Notes: generated by a model from the sequence alone, not told the origin. A DNA stretch of 64,000 nt from Spironucleus salmonicida (GCA_000497125.2 CM035318.1:62001-126000), one strand, 5' to 3'. Positions 23,280 through 34,463 are shown, counted from the first letter of the stretch. Made by a program: numbers and translations.

Positions 23280-23960
23280 TCATTCAGCAAAATCAGCGGT
23301 AGCAGGAGCTACATCACCTTCAACTTATTCTTCTTTAACCATAGCATCCATGGTTTTCTCGTCGAGAGCAATGAAGATATCAGGAAGTTGCCATTCGTCT
23401 TCACGCTTGATAGTACCTTTCATGATGAGAACCTCGCGAGCGAGCATCCAGAACATGAGACCAACTGAGTTTTTAGCCTTGTTGTTACATGGGATAGCGC
23501 AGTCAACAAAAGATAACTTGGAATCAGAGTTGCAAAGGGATATAACGGGTACATTACAATAAGAAGATTCGGCAAGAGCCTAGTGATCAATGGTTGGGTC
23601 AGCAATTATTAAGAGTTCAGGCTCAAAATACTTGGGAGCAAGCCTGTTAGTGAAGGTACCAGGCTGATAACGGCCAGCGTAACCCTAAGAACGGATGAAA
23701 CGGCAGAATTTATGAACAGCACGGTGAGCTTCAGGGCGGCCAGCTACTACAGCAATTCTGGAAGGGTCAGCAACAGCAGTGATCATACGAGCAGCAAGCT
23801 AAATCTTTTACCAGGTTTTATCAAGATTAAAGATATAAGTGCCATCTTTTTCACGAGAATGGATATAATAAGCAAGCTTCTTATCCATATTACGGTGACC
23901 AAGGTGGGTATTGGCAATGATCATTTTGATTACGTCTTCTTTCTGTAAGTTGTTAGACAT
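23280..23960 (-). CDS. RPSA: Small ribosomal subunit protein uS2 (RPSA), 226 aa
   Basis: Clear eukaryotic uS2: [82 protein letters not shown]. It sits on the 40S head/platform and is needed for 18S rRNA processing. Codon use is more GC-rich than in neighbours, with fewer TAR glutamines, as expected for a highly expressed gene. The animal C-terminal laminin-receptor tail is absent; the protein ends soon after the conserved core with an acidic Ala/Pro tail, as in other protists. Confidence 0.95.
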
Positions 23961-24036
23961 GTCTCACAGTGGAGTGGAATTATAAATTTAATATCTGAAG
24001 AGATATATTTTATACGATAAATAATTGTTAATATAA

Positions 24037-24744
24037 ATGAACTCACTGGAAGATGATTATATGTTCTAAGAGAACTACATTATAGAGTTCCCAGATAGAA
24101 TCGCAGCAATAGCAAACAAAGATCCAAATTTTGACTTTGATCTAGTATTTGATCATACTGGTTAATCTGGAATTTTTAATTGCTCTTAAATCAAACCATC
24201 AAAAATGTACTTCAGAATGTTCCCATTACCATTGCCCACTGAACTATACACATCATCCGATGCCTCATTTTACTATAAAAATTCAGATGTTTCACATATC
24301 ATTATTATCTATGACCCATAATCTCCACCTCATGTATTTCAAGATTATGAAGAATTCTAGCTAGCTTAAGCAGCCTTAGCTCTTAATAAGCATCCATTTT
24401 AATATAATGTACTTCCACATGGGTTGACACCCCCTACACGCTGGGCTCCATTTTAACTTTATCCTTAAATCCCTTTACGTCCAAGGTTTTTCGAATTCGC
24501 ATAAGGCGAAGATATTTCAATCACAAAAGATGAACAGTAAAAATAGGTGAAAGATAGCACAAAAAAACGTATTTAGGAAATAGAAGGCTAAACTAAAAAG
24601 ACAGAAAAGGCATTAGAAACAGAAAAATAAAAAAATAATAAAGCTGGATAGCAAACCAGCGATAAACAAGATAAACTTATATAGTAGCTTAGTGAGCTAA
24701 GATTTAAGTTAGATCAGCTGAAAAATGATGAAGATACAGAATGA
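24037..24744 (+). CDS. TAF7: TFIID subunit TAF7-like, 235 aa
   Basis: The N-terminal domain follows the TAFII55 plan: a short LEDDYMFQENYIIEFPDR opening, a beta-rich core, FPLPLPTELYTSSDASFYYK where TAF7 proteins have a PCIxExxKTxDxxxxYK-type segment, then the family hallmark LPHGLTPPTRW (compare W/YxHGLTPPM). A basic, Glu/Lys-rich coiled-coil tail follows, as in TAF7. TAF7 binds TAF1 within TFIID. It converges on the ALG1-like gene, 10 bp between stops. The hallmark is strong; the rest is divergent. Confidence 0.7.
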
Positions 24745-24754
24745 TTGCAATATT

Positions 24755-26125
24755 TCACTTGCACCCGTTACAGCCACTACCACATTAATCTTTATCATCA
24801 ACACAATTTTCATCGCCGCATCCCTAGTCACCACAGGCTGCATCACCACAACCTCCTCCACAGCACCCACCTGTTTCAACCTGTGGAACAGCAAATATTA
24901 ATTCCTTGGTGATTGTCACACTATATAATTTTGATAAAATTTCTTCAAATAATTCTAATTCGCCATCAAACTCAAGATTTTAACCAGCTATCTCTGTAAT
25001 ACATGCGGCAATTCCCTCAGGAGTTGTTTGATTAATGACGTTCGACATGGTAATATCAATATTATAGGCGATACAAACTTTTTTAACCGATAACATGTCA
25101 AATAAAATGCTTTAACTGATAGCAACACGGGCATCAGATAATTATAATAATAAATCAAAATCTAAATCTGTTAATGAAGACTAAAATACAACTACATTAG
25201 ACATACACTTCTTTTCATTTAAAAGTTTGTTGTTAGAAGTCGTTTTTGGCTCATAGTAATTTCTACAAAACTTGATTAACTTGGATATTCCCTCTACTTA
25301 ATCCTCTCTTCTGCAAGGACGTTATGTTAAAACCACTACATATTGCTTTTACTATTCTTTTGCTTTTTGTTCTAGTGCTATTAATACTTGCTTGACCTCT
25401 TCAATAGGTACACTTTAGGTAACAGGTATAACAACTAACATGGGTTTTTAAGGATGTTGAATACCTTAGATCATATTATTAGCTATCTTAAAGTATTCAA
25501 ATGTAGTTCTGATACCATCAGTTACTTACTCCGGCATTCCAAACTCTTATGAAGTATATAACTTAACCCTTCTAGGCATGTCATGAGTAAAAGATAAAGA
25601 ACCATAAGCAGCAACAAACTTTTCGACTTGGATAGTAAATTAATTTAAAATTTCTTTGTCAGAATATAAAACTGTAATTTTATCTTGATCAAACGCCTAA
25701 ATAAACTCTTCTATTACAACAAATTATTACTTAACTAATTTATTTGAGGCTAAATGCGCTACTATCTTTGCTTTTTTCATAAAACAAAATACCTCAATTG
25801 CAAATAAAGATGACCTATTTAAGTCATCAAATACAATGTGTATAATTTCTGGATTGATTCTGAATAGATTATAAAATACGGAATAAAATTCAAGGAACTT
25901 AAAAAACCATGCAAATAATCCAAGCATGATTTTTTTGGCGTTTGGATACGTCTAAAATTTAATAGACTATGGAATAACATCATCAGGGTGATATTGTGTT
26001 GTTTCAAAGGGTGACATAAATGTAACAGCTGAAGGTATAAGTTGATAAAAATTAGTAACCTATCTTGATACCTTTGAATATTTATAAGGTTTAAAACCTA
26101 AAACTGCAATATTTTAATTGCTCAT
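24755..26125 (-). CDS. ALG1-like GT-B glycosyltransferase with Cys-rich tail, 456 aa
   Basis: The first 150 residues resemble the N-lobe of ALG1 (GDP-Man:chitobiosyl-PP-dolichol mannosyltransferase): an opening Rossmann strand IAVLGFKPYKYSKVSRQV, a membrane-associated aromatic stretch LFAWFFKFLEFYSVFYNLF, then PEIIHIVFDDLNRSSLFAIE. The C-lobe has MLVVIPVTQSVPIEEVKQVL and VVVLTQRPCRRED in the place of the nucleotide-sugar strands, but the usual E-x7-E motif is unclear, so activity is doubtful. The last 35 residues contain 11 Cys in CGGG, CGDAACGD and CGSGCNGCK clusters, unusual for this family and suggestive of metal binding. A GT20-like enzyme is an alternative. Confidence 0.45.
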
Positions 26126-26395
26126 TTTAGAGGAGATGATTTAGAAACTAATAATATATTATTAAAATATGTTTAATATATATTAAATATTTAAACTAGA
26201 ATAATAAAAAGTTCTAAAACTGTAATTTTTAATCTCTAATCTTGAATTAATAGTATTCGATTCTATACAAAAAATGCAAGCAACACTTAGTTAAGTAAAT
26301 AGTACTATAATTAAAAACTTAATTTTACAAAATAAATATCAAATTGTATAATAAACAGAAATAATACAACTAATTTAAAAGTATCACTTAATTTA

Positions 26396-27817
26396 TCAAA
26401 ATCCAGCGCCAGTAGCCTTCTTAGCATAGTCTTCATACATTTTAACAAGACTAGTTGTAGCCATAAGTAAACCTGAACCGCTAACTAAGCAGCCAGAAAT
26501 ATCAGCAATCAAGCTGAGGAGACCCAAGATGATTCCACCGGTCATAGCGGCAACTGGGATGTATCTGTTGAGTTCCCTGACCATTTCCTGGTCGCGCTTG
26601 AACCCGGGTATGATCCACTTTGAGGCCTTAAGGTTCTGAGCAACGTCCTTAGCGGACTCCCCTGAAAAGTTAACCCACATCTTGGCAGCGAAGCCGGAGA
26701 TTGTTACCACGATAACAGCGTGAAGCAGGGTATGTATGGGGTGGAATATGGCAGATCTAAAAGAATACGGAGGGGCTAAAATCCATGCAAGGCCGCCTAC
26801 GGGGTAAGGGCTACCCGGGTTTTATTCATTCTCCTGCCACTTGCCTAAAATGCCAGTGACAAAATTATTGCCTAATTTTCTCCAAACAGCCTAGGATATC
26901 ATAAACACATTTTGAGTGACGGTTGATATGATCATCATGGGCGTTGATGAGGCATAAAGGAGCTTGATGGGGTAGGACTGCTGCATCTGGTCGCCAGCTT
27001 GCTCGTGAACAATCTTGATATTTTTCCTAATTCCTTAAAGGTACACAACAACGAAAAATATTACCAGGGTGGAGATGACATCTACCAAGTTGGGAAGGCC
27101 ATGACGTATAAAGGCAAGCTTCACGGCCTCGAGTTTGTTGCCTCTGTTTACAATCATGTAGATCGCTGCAGGAATTGCACCCTCGATCTCAGTGCCGTAG
27201 CCTCTGTCAATTTTCATGAACGAAAATGTTTTCCAAATGATGGACTCACAAGTCTAGGCAGTGGTGAAAAGTGACTAACCGGACCCGACGCCCCAACCCT
27301 ACTCCATCATGTGGTCCAGCATCTACAAGATAATAGAAGCACCAGACAACTGGAGGACGATTGCGATAGCATTGAAGGCGCCCAGTTCGGCAAAGTTACC
27401 ATACATACCAGTGAAGACATACAAAACGGCCTGACCGATAGTGAAAGCGGCGCCAACGAGAGATTAAAATCTACCAAAAAGTTCAGTTTCGTCTTAATCA
27501 TTTCTATTGAATCTAAGTAAACCTGCTGAAACACACATTCTTACTATTAATCCAGAAGTCATAGTAGGGCCTAATCCTAATTCCATAACAGATCCACGAG
27601 CAGAAGAAAAAATAGTTCTAAGCCAAAAAACAGGGTCTTTGGCAATAGTAGTTCTCATCCCATATAAAGGAATTTGAGAGCCTAATAAAAATACTGTTAA
27701 ACATAAAAATGTGTAGAACATCTTTAATTCTATAGTAACAGTGCTAGGAGCTTTTTATACATAAGGAATTAGCTTAGTATATGGTTCAATCGCTTTTAAC
27801 CATGAAGGTGGAGACAT
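26396..27817 (-). CDS. SEC61A: Sec61 translocon alpha subunit, 473 aa, compositional mosaic
   Basis: Standard-length Sec61-alpha: N-terminal SWLKAIEPYTKLIPYV, plug region SQIPLYGM and GSVMELGLGPTMTSG, ten hydrophobic spans, and the conserved MTGGIILGLLSLIAD near the end. It forms the ER protein-conducting channel. The first 115 and last 34 codons are AT-rich like neighbours, but codons about 116-439 are GC-rich with abrupt changes at both edges. This middle block recurs at 49057-50026. Divergent from the HECT gene, with 126 bp between starts. The gene looks intact and functional. Confidence 0.95.
26501..27470 (-). repeat. 970-bp inverted repeat, copy in Sec61-alpha
   Basis: Matches 49057-50026 in opposite orientation over 970 bp with no indel. 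I found three differences, all synonymous (GCT/GCC, GTC/GTG, CGT/CGC). The repeat limits equal the limits of the GC-rich block inside the Sec61-alpha gene. Confidence 0.95.
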
Positions 27818-27943
27818 TTTAGAGGAAGTGAAGTGTCCTCTAAACTTATAAATTACTCTATATTTATATATAATACTCATTTATGTCTAAAATTCTTAAA
27901 GTTATATTTATATTAATAATTATAGAATAATAATTACCTATTA

Positions 27944-29521
27944 ATGAATATATATGTCTTTATATCTTTCGTTCTTCCAGTAGTTCTAGCTCTCATTTAT
28001 TTTCTTGTATTAATGAAATTTTAGCCATTGCTTATAAATTCTATCAAAATAGATTTACTAATTGTTATTTTTTCTTTAATACCACCAATAATAGTTTCCA
28101 GTATATAAAATTTTAATTACAGTTCATATTTTTTTGGTGGATTATTACTAATAATGACGATCTCACTCTATCCTAGGATTCAGTATGCAAATCTATTGAC
28201 ACTTAGCTTATGTTTGTCTTACCTGACTACTATTATTATATTCATAATTTCTTTTTATTCAATATTTTAAAAATAAATTAACTACTATGATGGCTTTTAT
28301 CTTCTAGCTGTACTATTACCATTTACAAGTAATATCTATCTTTCAATAGCTTTAATAGTTAGAAAAATACGATTCAATTATATCCTTTTATAATTACCAA
28401 AAAATGGGAGATAATTTTACATAAATTACAGACTCTTTATTCCATAAAATCATCAAATACCATATTTAGAAAATTTTTAATGGCTATAATTATCCAGAAT
28501 GGCTGTATTAATTTAATGTTAAAGAAAAAGATTGTTTAAACTAATTATAAATAGATAAAAGATTTATGATGATATTGTAAACTAGATTAGTATAGCTCCA
28601 TTATATATGCTTAAATATCCTTTATTTGTCTAATTTAAAGGTGAAATTGCAGTAGATACTGGAGGTCTTAAAAATGAAATGGTCACTATTCTTTCTTAAT
28701 ATTTATTTGTTGACATTCAAACCTCGATATTTACTCTCAATGAGGATGGATAATATTTATTGACAGATAGGTGTTGCCCATAGAATGCTTTTTTATTAGG
28801 ATGGCTTATTGGTAAAGCCCTATATCATAATACAGTTATTTCCTTTAACGTATCCAATCTACTTTTAGCCATTATGTCTAATAATATATAATTCAATGAT
28901 ATATAAGATTATGATTTTTAGTTTGCAAAATTTATTTAAGATTCGGAGAATTATGATGATGTGTATAAGGAATACGTAGATATTTTAGGAACCCCAAAAT
29001 TAGTTAGCTAAAAACCTAGAAAAATATCTCTTTAGCATGCTGTGTATACCAGATACTTCAAAAACTCTATTGAATCTATAAAATATTTGTAGAAAGGCTT
29101 CATGTCAACATTCCCAATACCGGCTTCGTATTTTTTAAATACTTAATTAATCTCTACAATTTTTTCTACCAAATTAATATCTGTTGAGGATTGGCGAACT
29201 CATACTATTATAAAATGTTCTCATGAAATAGCAAATATTTTTTTCAATATGCTGGAAAATAACGAAACTATGAGGTCAAAGATCTTAAAATTTTCTACTG
29301 GTATGTCTAATGTTCCAAATAATAGTTTTTTATGGTTAGGAAAACCATTATTTAGTGGTGAAATTTAGTAGTAATTCAAATTAGAATCCATTGCCTCTCA
29401 TTTATTACCAATGAGTAGTACATGTTCATTTACGTTGAAAATACCTATAGTTTCAAGTGAAGAAATTTTACGATAGAGATTTTTGATAGCTTTGGAGTGT
29501 GATAATTTAGAGATTCCATGA
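27944..29521 (+). CDS. Membrane-anchored HECT E3 ubiquitin ligase, 525 aa
   Basis: The C-terminal 330 residues are a HECT domain: VDTGGLKNEMVTILSQ, FLLGWLIGKALYHN, HTIIKCSHEIANIFFN, ILKFSTGMSNVPNNSF and the catalytic region LLPMSSTCSFTLKIPI, with the acceptor Cys at about residue 494. The end LIALECDN matches the usual HECT tail. The N-terminal 150 residues hold about four hydrophobic spans, the first being YVFISFVLPVVLALIYFLVL, so the ligase is probably fixed in a membrane with HECT in the cytosol. At 525 aa it lacks the long substrate-binding region of typical HECT ligases. All catalytic features are present. Confidence 0.85.
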
Positions 29522-29574
29522 TTAGATTGAATGGGAATACCATAATATTATTCAATTATTATTAAATATTGAAA

Positions 29575-30108
29575 ATGAAATATATTTCACTAAACGATGA
29601 ACTGTTAGGAATTATCTAGATAAAGTGTCAAAATTTGCCTCCAAGTAAATTTAAATAAAATATTGTAATTTATACATCTTAGCAAGCAACTCGTATACCA
29701 ATTGATATTTTAGAAAAACTTAATATTGACTATACTAATTTTATTAAATCAAATAAAGATGTAATAGTGGATGATGGAGTTATGCCATAAGGTACTGATG
29801 ATGCGTTAAAACTGATGAAAAACATGATATATAGTTAAAGTCTTGGTGAGATCTCTGAAAAATATGAACCTGGTACTTTTTAGATTAAAAAATAGGAAAA
29901 AATTATCCCAGTACATTTTTCTATATTAGATGTGTGTTTAACTACTTTCACACTATCATGTTTCGGTTGGTTTACTTCTATATCTAGGTAAAAATCTCCT
30001 ACTTACACAGCGACTGCAACTGTTGTATGTGGTTTCCTCGGCCTTATCATAGATACAATTTTGTGGTTTATAAAAGGAAATAAAATCAACCTACAAATGA
30101 AAAAATGA
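29575..30108 (+). CDS. Vma12/TMEM199-like V-ATPase assembly factor, 177 aa
   Basis: A soluble N-terminal 110 residues followed by two membrane spans close to the C-terminus (LDVCLTTFTLSCFGWFTSI and TATVVCGFLGLIIDTILWF) separated by a short polar loop, and a basic end. This matches the architecture of the ER proteins Vma12/TMEM199 that help assemble the V-ATPase V0 sector. Sequence identity outside the topology is too weak to be sure. Same strand as the HECT gene 53 bp upstream. Confidence 0.45.
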
Positions 30109-30113
30109 AAATA

Positions 30114-31214
30114 TCACTGATATTTATAAATATCTTTTGCATTCTAATTACATTTTTCAACTAACTCAGACAAACTTATATCTAAAGCTTAACTTAGTCT
30201 TGTTGCGATTTCAACCACCTGTTCAGGTCCACCTATTACAGCTCCGTAAGGAGAGTCGGTTTCTAACAATATGAACTTGTATCCTACATGTTTAATAATA
30301 CTGGCAATTTTTTTTGCACTGCTAAAAGAATTCATCGAACCTTTCCATCCCATATCATTCAATTGTTACGCTTGTTCCATAGTCCCCCCAAATCCATGGC
30401 TTATTCCCTTAATTTTAAATTATTTAACAATTTATAATACTGATCTTTACTATGATTCTTTATGACAATGCGTGATTAAACATTTTCCATATTTTTTACT
30501 TAGTTCACAATGTACTAATAAAGATCTCTTTTAAGCCTTAAATTCAGTTATTTAATGTTCTTCTACACTTATACCTGATTCTCCTATAGCAACTAATTTT
30601 GTGTTTTTAATATTTTCTTCAATAAATTGACGCAATAAAATACAATTTTGATCTAATTCTGCTATATTTTTAATGACAAAGTATGGATGAATACCAACTG
30701 TGAAATATAGTTATTTATTTTAATTCGCTAACTCTAAAGCAACCGACCATTCTGTAGGATTGGTAGCTATTATAACAATTTTTGAATTAAAATTCTATAA
30801 AGTATGATTAAAATTTAATGAAAATTTCTCAAAATGAGAAGGGAGAAAATGCGCATGTGTATCCATTATTTCAAGCTACTTTTGTGGTTATTTTTCATAA
30901 ACTAAATCATATTTAACTAATAAAGTTATTAAAATTGTTAAAATAGATGGGGAATTTACAAATAAATTTTCTATTGGTGGAATTGCTACTATATGTAAAT
31001 ATGATGATGGAAAATTTTAAGGTATTGTAAGAGTAAATATATATTTATTAGTAGTAAATTAAAGCTAAGTATTGCTTAGCTTAATCAGTGATTGAGCAAA
31101 AGTCAAATTTAACATGAATAACTCATCTTCCATTATATTTATTTCTCTTATTATATATTGATTTTGTATTAACGAATATGACGAAAAATTAGTTTTATCT
31201 AGTAACGATGACAT
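30114..31214 (-). CDS. TatD-family metal-dependent nuclease with extra N-terminal domain, 366 aa
   Basis: From residue 117 the protein is TatD-like: metal ligands MDTHAHF, FTVGIHPYF, AIGESG, LVHCELS, ITHCHKES and ETDSPYGA, in the order of the amidohydrolase-fold DNases. The Asp that normally follows GESGL is Ser here, which may affect a metal site. The preceding 116 residues are in frame without a break and end FPSSYLHIVAIPP and similar strands, perhaps an RWD/UBC-like fold; this addition is unusual. The ATG at 30866 would give a plain TatD, so the long start is a choice based on the continuous frame. Stops 6 bp from the Vma12-like gene. Confidence 0.7.
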
Positions 31215-31232
31215 ATTCTGAAATAGCCAAGT

Positions 31233-31540
31233 ATGATGCTCTAAATTAAGTTCTCTAAAAAATTATATAAGTATAGTAAACAATAACAATCAATATTACA
31301 GAAACAAGCAAACATAACTTCCTGAATTTTCACCCTATCAATAATGAAAACATCATTTGGAATACCTTAGATACCATTTCTAGTATACAGACAAATTTTA
31401 TACTAAATTTTGAGCTCCCTGGAATTCTTTAACTTAACAACTAAATCACATTCGCCGACTCAATCGACCTTATTAAAGGTGCCGCAATGGCCCATTTTAA
31501 GTAGCAAAATTTGAGAGAAATTATAAACTAAATTAAGTGA
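31233..31540 (+). CDS. Small protein, 89 aa, one proposed 38-nt intron
   Basis: A good coding frame (HNFLNFHPINNENIIWNTLD ... REIINQIK) runs from about 31310 to TGA at 31538 but has no start codon before an upstream stop. Removing 31271-31308 (GTATAG...ACAAG) joins it in frame to ATG ATG CTC at 31233, giving an 89-aa product. The gene would be divergent from the TatD gene, 18 bp apart. No family recognised. Confidence 0.4.
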
Positions 31541-31549
31541 AAAATTACA

Positions 31550-32110
31550 TCACAAACATGATTTTACTCGATCAATTTTATCTAAAATTGAATTGATTAA
31601 CAGGTCGATTTGGCGTGAAATTTCTTAAATTTCTAACTCATTTTCAGAGGCTTGCACATTAGCATTTTGTAACGTATAGGTAGGATATTGTTTTAATTGA
31701 AAACGTAGAGTTTAGACTTCATTCTATAAGATTTTAATACGGGATTCTCGCTGTTGCTAGTCGTATTTTAGTAAATTAAGCTAAATTAAGGGCTAATCAA
31801 TGTGTAGCTGAGAATTTTTAATTATTTGCTGCGTTAATTCAATGTCTTTAAGAATATTTGATTCCAAGGATTACTCCATTTAATGAAATACTTATATATT
31901 TAGTTCATTATATAATAAATATAATACCTCTTCTATTCCCGCTTCTTTTAAATGAAACGAACTTTTGTTCCATAGCATTCGCTAAAAGTAAATGATTTCT
32001 GTAAGCTTTTGATTATTAATTGCAATTTACCATAGTGTTAAGAAAAATTCATTGAAGTTGCTATAAATGATAGGGAAATCACAATTTAGACTCCTAAGTT
32101 TTCTAAGCAT
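31550..32110 (-). CDS. Coiled-coil protein, 186 aa
   Basis: Minus-strand frame from ATG to TGA. The first 85 residues are mixed helical with aromatic residues (FPIIYSNFNEFFLTLWQI); residues about 85-186 form coiled coil rich in Gln, Leu, Ile and Glu. No known family; a cytoskeletal or centrosomal subunit is possible. It starts 12 bp from the divergent gene at 32123 and ends 9 bp from the convergent one at 31540. Confidence 0.6.
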
Positions 32111-32122
32111 TTTTTAACAACG

Positions 32123-32626
32123 ATGAAAATTCCTGAGTATTGTACATTACTTCCTGAATCTGTTCAAACCAAACATACAGGCCAACTTTATAATATTACA
32201 TATAAAGTTACAATTGATGAATCTAAAATACCTATGAAAGAAGTTAAATATCATGATAATCCTTCAACCTTGGTTTAATCTGAAATGTTAGCAGATGATA
32301 ATGCTACTAGGACAGGTATACCCGCAGTTGTTAAACCAGCAATCATAGAATCTAAATCAAAAGGGAAATTCACAACACAACCTCTTTAAAAAACTAGAGT
32401 ACTATCGAATATGATTAATAAAAAATTAAAATCTGAGTCAGAAGTATTAAAGAAAATAGCAGAAATTGCCATCAAGAAGGAAACAGAAAAACGTAGTGTG
32501 AAACTTGATCAAATTGAACACAAAGAAAAATAGATATCAGACTAATTAGAAGCTAGAGAAACTAGGAAGACTGCAAAAAGAACATAGGCTAAGAATAAAA
32601 AAGATTCTATGCTTAAAACAGATTGA
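32123..32626 (+). CDS. Basic helical protein, 167 aa
   Basis: MKIPEYCTLLPESVQTKH... The first 60 residues may be a small folded domain; the rest is very Lys/Glu-rich (EVLKKIAEIAIKKETEKR) and likely a long charged helix, suggesting nucleic-acid or microtubule binding. Family not recognised. Start codon only 12 bp from the divergent coiled-coil gene, so both share a minimal promoter. Confidence 0.6.
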
Positions 32627-32711
32627 GATTTTATTCATTATCTATATGTTTCAATAAGTATATACAAATATATATATTAATAACACAATATGGTATCATT
32701 TTAATAAACAA

Positions 32712-33545
32712 ATGCTTTCGTCTTAAGTATGCACATAATTAGTCCCAGAATTAATAACCATTAAATAACTATTGGGGTCAGGATTCTATTCTGAAGTATA
32801 TGAAGGTGTATATAAAAATAAAAGTGTAGCAATCAAAATTATGAATTCTTCTTAAACTCCTGAAATGATGGAACGAGAATTATACTTTAACTAACTATCT
32901 CATCCTAACATAGCTAAAATCTATGGGTGGTACTAAAAGGATGATAAGTTTTATATTGTAATGGAGCTTTGTTCCGGTGGGGCTATATCCGAAATACTCG
33001 ACTTTATAACAGATGAAATTCGTGTGCGGATACTTTATTAATCAGCATTAGGACTATATTTTATGCATTAAAATTAGATGGTCCATCGGGATTTAAAGAT
33101 TCAAAACGTATTATTAAAGAAAAAAATTAATAGAGATATAAGTTAAGTGTAAACAAAAATTTCTGACTTCGGATTGGCAAGAAAACTTACTCTTGATTTA
33201 GAAAAAACTGAATTAGATCGTACAACGAGTAGATATACTACCGTTGGAACTCCACTTTTAATGGCTCCTGAAATTCTTATTAATGATAGTGTTTATAATG
33301 AATAAGTTGATATTTTTATGTTTGGACTTATGATATTAGAACTATTTCGCCAATGTACTGATCCTGATATTATAAGGGACTAATATTTCGGAATCAAAAG
33401 TGATGAGATAAGTAAAATGAACTTGCCTATATAACTTAAGGCTATTGTTATAAAATGTTGTGAAACAGATCCTCAAGCAAGACTTAGGTCAGAACATTTG
33501 GTTAAAGCATTAAAGTCTTTAGATAATTATTATAATGCGAATTGA
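32712..33545 (+). CDS. Protein kinase, TKL/Ser-Thr type, 277 aa
   Basis: Compact kinase with all main motifs: LLGSGFYSEVYEG, VAIKIMN, MVHRDLKIQNVLL, KISDFGLARK, TVGTPLLMAPEIL, and VDIFMFGLMILEL. Length matches a bare catalytic domain with no extra domains. The short N-terminus MLSSQVCTQLVPELITIKQ leads straight into beta-1. Hydrophobic residues and HRDLK resemble tyrosine-kinase-like kinases. Catalytically complete. Target unknown. Confidence 0.85.
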
Positions 33546-33950
33546 GTTTTTTAATCTAAAAGTAATGCGTATAATCACTCATTGTTTAAAAATAATGAAT
33601 AATGATACGGATCATCAGATATATAATATTAATTATCACTATACTTTACTCATAACTATTTATTTTCAAAAAATATGTTTTACAACTATTTTTAATAAAT
33701 TATTAAATATTGAGTTCTCTATAATCATAATTGTTAAGTGAGACAAATGATGATATTATAAAATAATATATAGTCATATATTAAAATAAGTAATATGTTT
33801 AAGATTATAATGTAAACTGATCAATAATATATTATCTCCTAAAATTAAGTTAACCAAGTTTACAATTTAATAAATTTGTAGCTAAAATATTACTTTTTAT
33901 TTTCTATGGTAAATCAAATATAAAATAAACCTTTATTAATAAAAATTAGC
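33546..33950. other. Intergenic, AT-rich
   Basis: About 400 bp between two converging genes. A 68-codon frame at 33535-33741 overlaps the end of the kinase gene, is almost entirely Ile, Asn, Phe and Tyr, and is judged chance. No RNA gene or repeat recognised. Confidence 0.5.
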
Positions 33951-34463
33951 TCACTTAACAATCTTAAATATTGTCTTATTTGTACTAATAATACTAATTT
34001 CTAGTTCGCTGAAATGGTCTTCTACGAATTTTTAATATTTTTCAACTTACTCTTCTAGAAGTAATCCTCGTTAAAAGGCAATATTTGCCTATAAATATAT
34101 ATCTTTTACTAATTATAACTATGTTTAATAAAAATTAAATGCATTACGCTATTCTAAACTTTGTATTAATGTTTCCATCTAATAAAATTCATTTTTATAT
34201 TCAACTAGAAATGATAAAAATTATTTTTTGATATCAGGAGGTGGTATAAAAGGCAGTTCTTCTTAATTAATTAGTTCAAGTGCTTATTTTTTTGTTTATT
34301 ACTAAAGTTAAAATCTTTTATCTGAAGGTTAAATAAAATTACTAGTACTCTTTAACTTTAGATTAAATTTTTATAAATATTAATTAACCACGTATAAATA
34401 GTCTGGTAAGTCCAAAAATTATTTTGTTTAGTCTAATATTATGGATAGTACCAATTCATCCAT
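33951..34463 (-). CDS. Helical protein, 170 aa
   Basis: Minus-strand frame from ATG to TGA. The product is helical, with a Gln-rich middle, a Pro motif (LPFIPPPDIKK near residue 80) and a long amphipathic C-terminal part (EYKNEFYQMETLIQSLEQ). No family recognised. It lies 60 bp downstream of TOR on the same strand. Confidence 0.6.

Noticed and set aside
33535-33741. 68-codon ORF after the kinase gene
   Set aside because: Begins inside the kinase gene in another frame and has only AT-driven residues.
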